NCBI RefSeq assembly: GCF_018294505.1
Contig: NC_057804.1
Coordinates: forward strand, 251,016,219 to 251,080,218
Source of the DNA: Triticum aestivum
Taxonomy: Eukaryota; Streptophyta; Magnoliopsida; Poales; Poaceae
Length of the DNA: 64,000 nucleotides
Reading direction: 5' to 3'
Notes under the pieces: model-generated
Databases searched by the model: none
What the model was told of the DNA's origin: nothing
The model's input: only the letters and a program-made list of their open reading frames with translations
Part shown: positions 54,441 to 64,000 of the stretch, piece after piece
Position numbering within the stretch: the first letter of the stretch is position 1
How the letters are laid out: each line of letters begins with the position of its first letter
Position numbers and translations under genes: made by a program

Positions 54441-55099
54441 TTGACCGGCCAGGGGGCGAGCGGGACGTGGCCGAGCCGGCGCTCTTGCCGGCCAGCCGTT
54501 GAAGCTGGCAGGCAGGCCGGGTCGCGTCTAGCCGTCCGAGTGGTGAAGCAGGCGGACATTTTTTCTTCGGATACATTTTTTTTCTAAGTCGACTTGAGCA
54601 GTCGGCCACATTTCTTTTTCTCTCAATGTCGGATGGGCAGTCGACCCTTCTTCCGCACGAGCAGCCGGCTGGATGCCTCTTCTTTTTTTCTCTTTTTTTT
54701 GGCTTGGCACTCGGCCACTGATTTTCCAGCCGGCTCTATGCGAGCAGCCGGCCCCCGCTTCTCTCCCCTTTTTTTCAGCACCCGGCCACCTCTTTCCAGG
54801 CGGCCAGTGGGGTAGCCGGCCCGTCTTTCTTCTTCTCTTTCTGCCGTCTGCAAGCACTAGAACGGTCTCTTTTTTTTCAGTCCGACTCCACGCAGGCAAC
54901 CCGACCTTCTTTTTTCTTTTCTCTTTCTCCAACCGGACCACGCCTCGCCCTTTTTCACTGGCAGCCGGCCACAGCGGTCGGGGGAGCCGGCGGGGACACG
55001 CAAAGTCGGCAGGCGGCCGGTTGTGCTGGAGTCGGCAGGCGGAGGGCCGGCCGAGTGGCGGGAACCGGCAGGCAGCCTGGCGCGCTGGAGCCGACATGC
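54441..55099. other. L3 internal region with alternating T-tracts and GCCGGC motifs
   Basis: Runs of T/C (6-10 Ts) alternate with 'agcagtcggc', 'agcagccggc' and 'agccggc' blocks about every 50-60 bp, a degenerate repeat. Open frames on both strands are composition artefacts. Confidence 0.5.
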
Positions 55100-55232
55100 T
55101 GTTAGACTAAGTATATATTAGATATACGTGTTGTAACATAACCTGTATTTGTACGGTTCCCTCTTATAAATATATGACAGCCGTACCCACCAAGGGTATC
55201 GAGCATTGTTCCAAACCCTATTTTGTCTAACA
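55100..55232 (+). repeat. C2 5' LTR (133 bp)
   Basis: TGTTAGACTAAG ... TTTTGTCTAACA; the terminal inverted match TGTTAGAC/GTCTAACA is 8 bp. TATA-type TATAAATA at 55165-55172. Confidence 0.97.
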
Positions 55233-55242
55233 TGGTATCAGA
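55233..55242 (+). other. C2 primer-binding site (initiator-Met tRNA type)
   Basis: TGGTATCAGA directly after the LTR, overlapping codons 1-4 of the gag-pol frame. Confidence 0.88.
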
Positions 55243-55490
55243 CGACGCGTTCGATCCGCGCCGTGCTTCCGCCTCCTCTGCCGCCGCCGCGTCGGCCTCC
55301 GCCGCCGTGCCGCCTCCGTCAACCCTGGCGATGGAATCGCCTTTCATGGCCTCCACGCGGCTCGCCTGGGCCCGTCCGGCTGCATCGGGCTCGCGTCCAC
55401 CAGCGCCCCGATCGCCCGCGATGCATCCATCGCTCGCCCATGATGCATCTCTGGAGCCAAACTCCTACGTTGCCTCCGCACAACTACCCC

Positions 55491-55575
55491 GTGATGGATT
55501 GAACTCCCATGTGCAGCCCCGTGATGGATTGAACTCCCGTGTGCAGCCCCGTGATGGATTGATTTCTCGTGATGC
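55491..55575 (+). repeat. Coding tandem repeat in C2 N-terminus (30-bp unit, about 3 copies)
   Basis: CCCCGTGATGGATTGAACTC is repeated at 30-bp spacing, giving [20 protein letters not shown] and PRDGLISR. Frame is kept. Confidence 0.88.
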
Positions 55576-58500
55576 GTCTCTGCCGCAGAATTTCTACAAC
55601 ACGGCTGCGTCGCTGCCCTACGGCGGGACTCCGTCTCGTGATCTGCCGCCGGCTTTAGGCCCTCATGGTGCCCCCATCCAGGTACCCTACGGGGGGCCGT
55701 ATCCCGCGCCGTACGTTGCGCCGTCGCCAGCGCAGTATGCTCCGTCCTCCGCGGTGTCCTACGAGGCGCCGTATGGCGCGCCCTACGCCGTCCCTGCGCC
55801 GTACACCGCGCTGCCCCTGCAGCCCTACGGCGTATCTCCCACGGCGCCCTACGGTCATCACCAACACTACCGTGCGCCTCCGTCGGCCGATGCGCTGATT
55901 CCATACAGTGCTCCTCCGACATATGACTCGCAGCTCTCCGCACCGGTGGCTGAACCAGGACCGTTCCACTTTGCTCATCTGGTAACGGTGAAGCTCTCTG
56001 CCGACAACTACCTCCTGTGGCGCGCTCAGGTGTTGCCGCTGATGCGTAGTCACTACCTTGAGGGGTATGTCGACGGTACGCTGCCGTGTCCCCCGGCCAT
56101 GGTTCCGGTGCCCTCGGCCGCTGGTGGCTCCGTCATGGTGTCCAACCCTGCTCATCGTCGGTGGATCGCTCAGGATCAAGCTATTTTGGGTGCCATTCAG
56201 TCCTCGCTCACTCCCTCCGTGGCCGGCATGGTGGTCTTTGCCGCAACGTCGAGGGACGCATGGGCCACGCTCGACTCCAGCTTCTCCTCGCAGTCGCTAG
56301 CCCGTTCCTCTGCCATTCGCAACCAGCTGGGTGAGGTCAAGAAAAATGATCTCTCCGTCACGGCCTTCTTCAACAAGGTCAAAAGTTTGGCTGATACACT
56401 GTCGTCTATTGGGAAGCCTCTCCGTGACGAGGAGTTTACTTCGTTCATTCTCAATGGGCTTGATGAGGACTATGATTCTCTTGTTGAAAATATCAATGGA
56501 CGTGACACGCCGATGCCGCCTCGCGATCTCTACGCACGCCTCCTCAACACCGAACAGAGGCTCGCTGCTCGCCGCTCCGTTGGCGTCTACACGGAGGGTC
56601 CTTCTGCGAACGCTGCTCTCCGCGGGGGCGCCCGCGGTGCCAAGCAGAAAGCGCCGCCGACCTCGGGCAACCAGCCCCGTCCGCCCGCTCCACCTCAGAC
56701 GGGTGGCCGCAAGCGGCTCCACTGCGAGGCATGTGGTGGTGGGGTTGAGTGTCAACTCTGCGGCATTGAGGGGCACTTGGCGTCTCGCTGCCATCGTCGC
56801 TTTAAACGAGATTTTCTTGGCATTGGAAACAATGGGAAGGGCAATGAGAAGCAAGCTGCTCTCGCTACACCGGATCCCGGGTTCACTCCTTCATACTCGG
56901 TGGATCCTGCCTGGTACATGGACACGGGCGCTACGGACCATTTGACGAGCCAGCTTGACAAGCTGGCCACTCGCCAGCCCTACACCGGTCACGATCAGGT
57001 CCGCACGGCCAATGGATCAGGTATGCCCATCTCACATGTTGGTCAGGCATCTCTCCTTTCACGTACCACTAAAACCTTGCGTCTGCTTGATGTCCTTCGT
57101 GTTCCTTCAGTCACACGTAGTTTACTCTCGGTTCCTAAATTAACTCGTGACAACAATGTGTTTGTTGAGTTTCACCCTTTCCATTTTTTTGTTAAGGATC
57201 GGGACACGAGGGACGTTCTTCTTAGTGGTCGAGCTCGCGACGGCTTATATGCGCTTGATGTGCCACAAGTCTCTCAAGTTTTCAGTGGTGTTCGGGTGTC
57301 ATCGTCGCAGTGGCACTCTCGCCTTGGCCACCCTGCTACTCCCATTGTGCGCCATGTGCTTCGTCGTCATCGTCTTCCTGTTGAGTCGAGTAATAAGGAG
57401 TTTCTAGTGTGTGATGCCTGTCAACAAGGCAAGAGTCATCAGTTGCCTTTTTCTGTATCAAGTCGTGTTGTCACGGCTCCTCTTGAACTTGTGTTTTCAG
57501 ACGTGTGGGGCTATGCCCAAACTTCTGTTAGTGGTCACAACTATTATGTCAGTTTCATCGATGCTTTCAGTCGCTTTACTTGGATCTATCTTATTAAGCG
57601 CAAATCTGATGTGTTTCATGTCTTTATGCAATTTCAAGCACATGTTGAACGATTGCTTAAGCACAAAATTATCCATGTTCAGTCAGACTGGGGGGGTGAG
57701 TATCGTAACCTTAACACCTTCTTTCAGAAGCTTGGCATCTCACACCATGTGTCTTGTCCTCATACACATCAGCAGAACGGTGCAGCTGAGCGCAAGCACC
57801 GTCACATAGTTGAAACTGGCCTGACACTTCTTGCACATGCCTCTGTCCCGTTTCGGTTCTGGAGCGATGCTTTTGTTACTGCCTGTTTTTTGATAAACAG
57901 GATTCCCACACGACGTCTTCACATGAAGTCTCCGCTAGAAGTGTTGCTTAATGAAACTCCAGATTACTCCCTACTCAAAGTGTTCGGCTGTGCGTGTTGG
58001 CCGCATCTTCGTCCGTACAATAAGCATAAACTTGAGTATCGATCCAAACAATGTGTGTTTCTTGGATACAGTCCTCTCCACAAAGGTTACAAGTGTCTTC
58101 ACATTCCGACAAATCGTGTTTACATTTCTCGTGATGTTGTGTTCGATGAGACTGTCTTCCCGTTTTCCACACTCACATCACCAACCGATACTCCCGTCAC
58201 CGAGTTGCACTCTTTTCCAGTTTTGCCTGATCAATTTGTGGATGCTGCATATTCTCCTCTATTGTTGCCTAACCATGGTGCAGGGACTGGACGAGGCGCT
58301 CGACTTGAGCTTCTGGATGATGATACGGCCACAATTGCTGCTGCTACGCCAGGCGAGGCGCTCGACGAGGCTGCCCCCGCCACTACTCCGCCTGACCCCG
58401 ACGTCGATCACGCGTGCATGCCCCATGCACGTGGATCCGACGGGGTGCCCGAGTCGTCTTGGCCAGCGGCCTCGCTGTCGCCTGGGCTGGCCGAACCTGC

Positions 58501-60388
58501 GGAGTTGTCGGCCGAGCCGGCTGGACCCGCGGCGCTATCCCCTGAGCCGGCGGCCTCGCAGGTCACTGAGTCTTCGTCGCCTGGTCCGTCAACGCTGGTC
58601 ACGCCCGGTCTGTCTTCGCCGACCCTGACCGTGCCACCGGACTCGCCCGCCGGCACGTCCTCCTCGCCGCTGATGGACAGTGGCTCCTCTGGTGTGGCAG
58701 CTCCAGCGCCATCTCCGCCTGTCGTCCTGCGTCCCCATACTCGCAGCAAAAGTGGCATCTTCCAACCAAAGAAGCGCACTGACGGCACTGTCGCGTGGCT
58801 TGCGGCTTGTGTGGCGCATGCTGAGGCTGACCCTACGGCTGAACCACGACATTTTCGAGCAGCGCTTGGCATCCCACATTGGCGTGCTGCGATGGAGCAG
58901 GAGATTCATGCTCTTCAAAGAAACAACACTTGGCGTCTTGTTCCACCTCCATCTGGTGTCAATATCATTGACTCTAAATGGGTATTCAAGGTGAAGAAAC
59001 ATGCTGATGGCTCCATTGAGAGGTACAAGGCACGCCTGGTTGCCAAGGGATTCAAACAACGGTACGGTATTGATTACGAAGACACATTCAGTCCTGTTAT
59101 TAAACCAACTACTATCCGTGTTCTTCTCTCTTTGGCTGTTACTCGCGGATGGTCGCTTCGACAGCTTGACGTTCAGAATGCCTTTCTCCATGGAGTTCTG
59201 GAAGAAGAGGTTTATATGCGTCAGCCGCCAGGTTTTGTTGATCCGGCTCAGCCACATCATTTGTGTCGCCTTGTCAAAGCTCTCTATGGTTTGAAGCAGG
59301 CCCCGCGTGCGTGGCATGCCCGTCTTGGCGCTGCTCTTCGTGCACATGGGTTTGTTCCTTCTACAGCAGACACGTCTCTGTTTATTCTTCAGCGACCTGA
59401 GGTGACTATGTACATTCTGGTCTATGTTGATGACATCATCCTTGTCAGTTCGTCTGCTTCTGCTACGGATCGGCTTGTGTCTTCTCTTGGTGCTGAGTTT
59501 GCTGTTAAAGATCTTGGGAGACTGCATTATTTTCTGGGCCTCGAGGTTCTTCATTCTGATAGTGGCTTGACTCTTACTCAGAAGAAGTACTCTCAGGATC
59601 TGCTGCGTCGTGCAGGTATGTTGCAGTGCAAGTCTGCTACGACTCCCATGTCTACCACAGACAAACTGACAGCTCTTGCTGGCGACTTGCTCTCTCCCGA
59701 GGATGCCACTGAGTACCGCAGCATTGTGGGTGGACTGCAGTACTTGCTCATTACTCGACCAGACATATCATTTGCAGTTAACCGTGTGTGCCAGTATCTT
59801 CATGCACCACGTGATTCTCACTGGTCAGCTGTTAAGCGTATCTTACGCTATGTTCGTCACACTGGTTCATATGGTCTCCATCTTCAGCCTGCACGTTCTG
59901 GACTGATCTCAGCATTTTCTGATGCCGATTGGGCTGGTAGTCCTGATGATCGGCGATCCACGGGGGGGACATGCTGTGTTCTTTGGGCCTAACTTGATCG
60001 CCTGGCAAGCTCGCAAGCAAGCTACGGTATCTCGGAGTAGTACCGAAGCTGAGTACAAAGCTATTGCTAATGCCACAGCTGAGATCATGTGGGTGCAGTC
60101 GTTGCTTCGAGAGTTGAAGGTCTCCCCAACTCAGCCGCCTGTTCTTTGGTGTGATAACATCGGTGCCACATACCTTTCATCCAATCCAGTATTTCATGCC
60201 CGAACGAAGCACATCGAAGTCGACTATCATTTTGTGAGGGAACGTGTTGCTCAGAAGCTCCTTCAGATTAAGTTTGTTTCTTCTAAGGATCAGCTTGCTG
60301 ATATTTTCACTAAACCCTTGCCCTTGCCTTCTTTTGAAGGATGTCGTCGCAATCTTAACCTTCTGAGTGTTTCAGGACATAGTTAAGA

Positions 60389-60399
60389 TTGAGGGAGGG
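60389..60399 (+). other. C2 polypurine tract
   Basis: TTGAGGGAGGG immediately before the 3' LTR. Confidence 0.85.
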
Positions 60400-60532
60400 T
60401 GTTAGACTAAGTATATATTAGATATACGTGTTGTAACATAACCTGTATTTGTACGGTTCCCTCTTATAAATATATGACAGCCGTACCCACCAAGGGTATC
60501 GAGCATTGTTCCAAACCCTATTTTGTCTAACA
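60400..60532 (+). repeat. C2 3' LTR (133 bp)
   Basis: Identical to the 5' LTR; followed by the CATGC duplication. Confidence 0.97.
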
Positions 60533-61926
60533 CATGCGGAGGGCCGGCCGAGTTGCGGGGGAGCCGGCCCACGCGAAGCCTGCAGGCGGCCTAGAACGGG
60601 CAGCACACGGAGACGGCCGTGGGGAGACGGAGCGGAGCAGTCGGAGTCCGGGAGCAGGGCAGCCAGCGTCCGGGTTGTGGCGCGGCAGCGGGGCTGGCAG
60701 GCGGCAGGCCGGGTCGCTGGGCGGAGCCGGCCAACGCAGGAGGCCGGCTGGAGCGGGGAGGCCGACCGACACGGGGAGCCGACATAGGCCGGCAGAGACG
60801 ACGGCCGGGGTGCAGGGACCCGGCGTGGCGGCGGAGACGGTGGGCCGGGAGGCGGATCCGCGAGCCAGAGATGCAGCAGGCCGGAGTGGCGAGCCGGCGA
60901 GGAGCACGAGGACTCGGGCAAAGCCGGCCGGGCGGAGCCGGCGCTCGGGGCGGTGAGTTGGCGGAGGAGCTCTGGAGTCCAGCGGGGCGGCAAGGGGAGG
61001 CCGGGCGAGGCCGCGGGGCCCTGGAGGCGGCTAGGCGAGCGGGGCAGAGGCGGCCAGGCGCGCTTGAACGGAGGCGCCGGGTCGGAGCCGATGCTGGAGG
61101 CCGGGGAGGAGAGCGCCGCACGGGAGGGGACAAAGGCGAGGCGGCAGCCGGCCTGAGCAGCGAGCCGACAGGCGAGCGCGGCCGCAGAGGAGCCGACGCG
61201 GCGAGTGCGTGAGGCCGGCCAGCGCGGGGTCTCCTCCAGACGGCGCACGGGGGGGCGAGGGGCGTTGGAGGGCGGCCAACTGCTCGGTTTGGCGTCCGGA
61301 GACTGTGGCCGGGCCGCGCCCGTCGACCCGCGGGGGAGGACCCGGGCCTGGAGGACGGCCTCGAGCCGCGGGCGCATGGAGAGAGGCGCTCGAGGGCGAG
61401 ATGCAGCCATGGCAGGGCGTCGCGCGGGAGGAAGCGGGCGTGTGTGCATGACGGCAGCAACGTATGAGCTTGCGGCTAACACACTTGTGTCTGGATGATG
61501 TATGTTTTGCATCTAACCAATGTACGGGTAGTGTATGACTGTGGTTTGACCATTGTTTGACATGCATCAAGCTAGCTTGTATAGGCGAAATATGAAGGAG
61601 CGAAAGCGCTCGTGTGTCGGCCAAAGCAAGGCGCAACACGGGGGGAAGCAAAAGCAAGCGGCGTTGGATGGCCACGGTCGACCGAAACGAGGCCCCACGC
61701 GCGGCGCGCGCGTGGACGGATAGCCGGCGTCGCAACGGTGGTGACGAAGAGGGCGAGGCTGACGACGAGGGTGCGCCGTCCCGCACAGCCGCTCCGGGGG
61801 CGGGTCGAAGTCGAGCCCCCGAGCGCTACCAGAGAGACGGCGCGACGCCGCGGCAGAGAAGACGAAGATGGTCCTGCCCGGACAGCGAAGCCACCAGCAG
61901 CGTGGTAGCATAATAGTAGTACCACA
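60533..61926 (-). other. L3 internal non-coding region, right part (5' leader side)
   Basis: Extremely GC-rich up to about 61440 with repeated 'gagccggc'/'ggccggc' blocks, then more balanced sequence. Long open frames occur in all frames and both strands because stop codons are rare at this composition; none shows a gag motif. Confidence 0.55.
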
Positions 61927-61943
61927 CCACGGTGGGCGCCAAA
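61927..61943 (-). other. L3 primer-binding-site-like sequence
   Basis: The minus strand reads TTTGGCGCCCACCGTGG directly after the 5' LTR. It sets the element orientation. Confidence 0.65.
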
Positions 61944-62708
61944 TGTCGTGGTATTCTCACGGGGGGTGTTGCAAGACGACATATGCCACAAGGGCTTAGT
62001 GTGAGGGTAAGACTGCTGCTGATAGGACCGGGAGCGGGTATGCGAGTAGCACGCGGTGGTTTACCCAGCTTCGGAGCTCTCTGAAGAGATAATACTCCCA
62101 CTGCTGCATGTCTGAGTGTATCTGGTATATCTGGCACAGAGTGCTCCTGGAGCTGTATCTAAGGTGAGTGCCATAGGCATCTGGCATCGTATATGCATGT
62201 ATGTGGCATGTTCTAGTGGTCGGCCATGCTCATGGCCGTGAGCATATGGTGCTCATGCGTGAGTGCATGTGAGTCTCTTCCTCTCTGGATGGATGGATGT
62301 GTGCCCATATATATAGGCATAGCTAGCTTAGAGAGTAAGCTATGTGGTGGGCATGGGTAAGGCATGGTGCATGTCATGCTTGTCCCCTGGGTCACTTCAT
62401 AAATAGTGTCAGGGGACAAGTGACACTATACATGATGGCATCGAGGTACAGCCGTCTCATTCGCGGTATGGCCGCCACGTTGGGGTCTTGTCGGTGTCGC
62501 TTCGGGCTGCAGTCAGCAGCCGGCTGGTTGGCACAGTCGGCAGCCAGCTGGTTGGAGCAGTCGGCAGCCGGCAGCCAGCCAGACAGAGCAGTCAGACGGG
62601 GAGCCGGCAGGAGCGGCCGGGTAGTCGGACTAAAGGGCTTTGCTAGCCCCGATGTCTTGAAATATCGTCTTGCCGTCTTCGGGGTACTCGTGGTCAATTA
62701 CTCCGACA
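61944..62708 (-). repeat. L3 5' LTR (765 bp)
   Basis: Second copy of the L3 LTR, TGTCGTGGTATTCTCACGG ... CTCCGACA, followed by GTGGA. Confidence 0.92.
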
Positions 62709-64000
62709 GTGGACTCCTCCCACGAAGGGGAGGAGGAAGAAGAAGAAGACGCCCCATCCGGAGAGGATGAGGGGCCCGCGGAAGCGGACCGGGGGGCCGG
62801 AAAAGGTCCTCGGTGCAGGGCCGTCATTCCCCTGTCTTCCGATGATGACGAGTCGGATTCCTCTCGCGGAGGCGGGGGGAATCAGGAAGAGATCCTACCT
62901 CCCCTCACTGGGAGGGGAGAAGAAGAGAAAAGCCGCCCCAGGAGGGGATGCCGGGGCGTCCAAGAAGGGGAAGGGGCCCCTTCCGGACTACTCCGCCACG
63001 ACCGCTCTCAGCGAGGAGGGGTGGCTGCCCAGGGGGAAGCCCCTAGCGCGATCGTAAGTGTCTGCATTCTATCATGACTTCACTTCATAGTTTTTGTATT
63101 TATAACGCCAAACATATGTGCAGTCCGGCCAGGGATCACCCCGAGGTATCCTCCTCTGGGCCCCTGAGCAATTCGGAGATGAATTTGCTTAAGACGACCA
63201 CTACTCCTCAACCCGCGGACGACACGGAGGTGCTGTCCCAAAGGCTCCCAGAGCGGGGGTAGGTGACTCTAGAGATGCCCCGAGGCGGGGTCCCAGACGT
63301 CGGACACGCGGGGTTCAAGATCCCCGCGGATCGTGTCGACGAGACCCACGGCCAGTCGGGCTCTCAGCCGCACATAATTCCGGAACCTTCGATGGTTCCA
63401 AACTTAGGCGGGCGACCCCTCATTACGGACGGCAAGCCGTCTGTATCGAGGACTTCCGTCGCGCCTGAGGCGCCAGACTGTCTGCTAGAAGCGCTTCGCG
63501 GCGCTTCCATAGATGAAGAGCACCGTACTCTCATGAGTACGGTGATTCGAAAGGTTTTGTCCGCCAAAAGCGGACTAACCGAAGCGTGCACCAGCCTCCT
63601 GATAGGCTTTGAGGTAAGTAATAAATATGTGCAAAATTACCACCTGATAGGTAGTAGCCCGTGATACTCTATTTGGCGTTCGGAAGGAAAAGCCAAACGT
63701 AGGGTCAATGATAATTGGCAGGAGTTTAATGATAAGTAATGTTGTGAATAAGCAAGTTGTGCTGCTTGCTGCTGCTGCCCGTACTGCCGAGGTTGCCGAA
63801 CTGAAACGGGACCTGGAGCAGGCGCAAGGAGAGCTAGACCTCACGAAGAGGCAGCTCGAATAGAACAAGGGTAAGTGATTCCCTCTCTTATGCATGTGAG
63901 GATACTAAGAATTGACGACTCTAACGCCTAAGTGTCGTGACTGTGTAACAGGGTCCACCACCGAAGTGGCGTCCCTGAAGAAGGCGCTACCCGAGGCCGA
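62709..64000 (+). pseudogene. F2 antisense ORF, continuation after L3
   Basis: Resumes inside the acidic part (DSSHEGEEEEEEDAPSGEDE), then a basic part (KKRKAAPGGDAGASKKGKG) up to WLPRGKPLARS. An intron follows at 63054-63123 (GTAAGT ... TATGTGCAG|TCCG), matching the F1 intron 38551-38475. A TAG at 63260-63262 interrupts the next exon. The sequence DCLLEALRGASIDEEHRTLM is followed by a donor at about 63612 (GAG|GTAAGT). The last exons give a coiled coil (AELKRDLEQAQGELDLTKRQ) and SLKKALPEAE at the window edge, as in F1. Confidence 0.65.

Larger units (their letters stand above)
55232..60386 (+). pseudogene. C2 gag-pol polyprotein, one frameshift in RNase H
   Basis: The ATG at 55232 ([11 protein letters not shown]) uses the last base of the LTR and overlaps the primer site; it is the first in-frame ATG. 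Order by residue: Ala/Pro/Tyr-rich N-terminus (1-240); gag core from [19 protein letters not shown] (~245); CCHC knuckle [14 protein letters not shown] (~507); protease [11 protein letters not shown] (~560); GAG-pre-integrase WHSRLGHP ... CDACQQGK (~693-730); integrase with [23 protein letters not shown] and ERKHR (~757-852); acidic/Pro linker; [14 protein letters not shown] (~1249), [15 protein letters not shown] (~1398); RNase H start SDADWAG (~1563). The frame ends at 59992 just after the 7-G run; a second frame from about 59970 ([19 protein letters not shown]) completes RNase H to 60386. All catalytic motifs appear present. Confidence 0.93.
55100..60532 (+). mobile_element. C2: young, nearly intact Ty1-Copia element with 133-bp LTRs
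   Basis: LTRs 55100-55232 and 60400-60532 are identical base for base. The target duplication CATGC is on both sides (55095-55099, 60533-60537). Primer site TGGTATCAGA at 55233; purine tract TTGAGGGAGGG just before the 3' LTR. The gag-pol frame is open from the LTR end to RNase H with a single break at a 7-G run (59962-59968). It lies within L3. The short LTR suggests the Ale/Retrofit-like side of Copia (inference). Confidence 0.97.
52305..62708 (-). mobile_element. L3: large non-coding LTR retrotransposon (LARD-like), minus orientation, containing C2
   Basis: LTRs of 765 bp each at 52305-53069 and 61944-62708 differ by about 3% (hand estimate). The flanking 5-mers GCGGA and GTGGA are a target duplication with one change. 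On the minus strand TTTGGCGCCCACCGTGG follows the right LTR (primer site), and a purine-rich GGCCTGGGGGCTAC precedes the left LTR. After removing C2 the interior is about 3.4 kb, very GC-rich, with a 103-bp tandem array and no gag or pol motif. Family not recognised. Confidence 0.88.
50124..64000 (-). mobile_element. F2: Fatima-like Ty3-Gypsy element, minus strand, runs off the window
   Basis: The left LTR (3' LTR) is at 50124-50604, in reverse orientation to F1. The antisense ORF reads on the plus strand away from it, as in F1. L3 interrupts it at 52305-62708 (flanks GCGGA / GTGGA), after which the ORF continues to the window end. Gag-pol would lie further right. Confidence 0.9.

Noticed and set aside
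55344..56854. Minus-strand frames opposite C2 gag (199, 174 and 185 codons)
   Set aside because: Shadow frames of the coding strand of C2, Arg/Gly-rich from reading GC-rich codons in reverse.
58589..59554. 321-codon minus-strand frame opposite C2 reverse transcriptase
   Set aside because: Mirror of the strongly supported plus-strand frame; no independent motif.
60418..61512. Long Pro/Ser/Arg/Ala-rich frames on both strands of L3
   Set aside because: Extreme GC content leaves several frames open at once; no gag, protease or repeat-protein signature is present.

Overview
This window is repeat-dominated nuclear DNA from a large-genome grass, most likely a Triticeae species (wheat/Aegilops, rye or barley group). 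The evidence is deep nesting of long LTR retrotransposons with the Copia, Athila-like and Tat-like sequence types typical of that tribe, foldback elements and Stowaway-type ends ('ctccctctgttcctaaatataagcc'), and no prokaryotic gene organisation. I see no intact host protein-coding gene, tRNA, rRNA or CRISPR array. Family names (Maximus/SIRE, Fatima, Sabrina/WHAM) are recalled from sequence feel and were not searched.

Layout. 1-8587 is a minus-strand Copia element, C1 (left LTR cut by the window edge), inserted into the protease region of a minus-strand Gypsy element, G1 (8588-11608). 11609-22619 is an 11-kb island without long retrotransposons. It holds MITE-like ends, two foldback elements of one family, several short tandem duplications, a pair of related ~280-bp segments 3.9 kb apart, and two decayed repeat-rich ORFs.

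From 22620 an LTR element, X (minus orientation), is split by a complete Tat/Fatima-like Gypsy, F1 (25234-40913, target duplication GCGGC). F1 is itself split by a short non-autonomous Athila-like element, A1 (30342-36958, target duplication GGCGG). X is then hit by a minus-strand Athila-like element, A2 (41458 to about 47400), whose 5' LTR is missing. 47401-50123 is GC-rich sequence carrying a 1.5-kb hAT-type transposon relic (48251-49770, near-perfect 8-bp target duplication). A second Fatima-like element, F2, runs from 50124 past the window end. F2 is split by a largely non-coding LTR element, L3 (52305-62708), which contains a very young, almost intact Copia element, C2 (55100-60532, target duplication CATGC, identical LTRs).

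How the parts relate. Hand-estimated LTR divergence agrees with the nesting order: C2 0% inside L3 about 3%; A1 about 3% inside F1 about 5.5%. F1, F2 and X all carry the same extra multi-exon ORF (plant 'putative gypsy-type transposon' domain plus an acidic/basic middle and a coiled-coil end). It lies next to the 3' LTR and is antisense to gag-pol. In F1 and F2 it has a TATA-like box about 110 bp before its ATG and shared intron positions. The other signal I rate highly is an array of about a dozen palindromic TCGGT-N3-ACCGA motifs just upstream of the TATA box in the C1 LTR.
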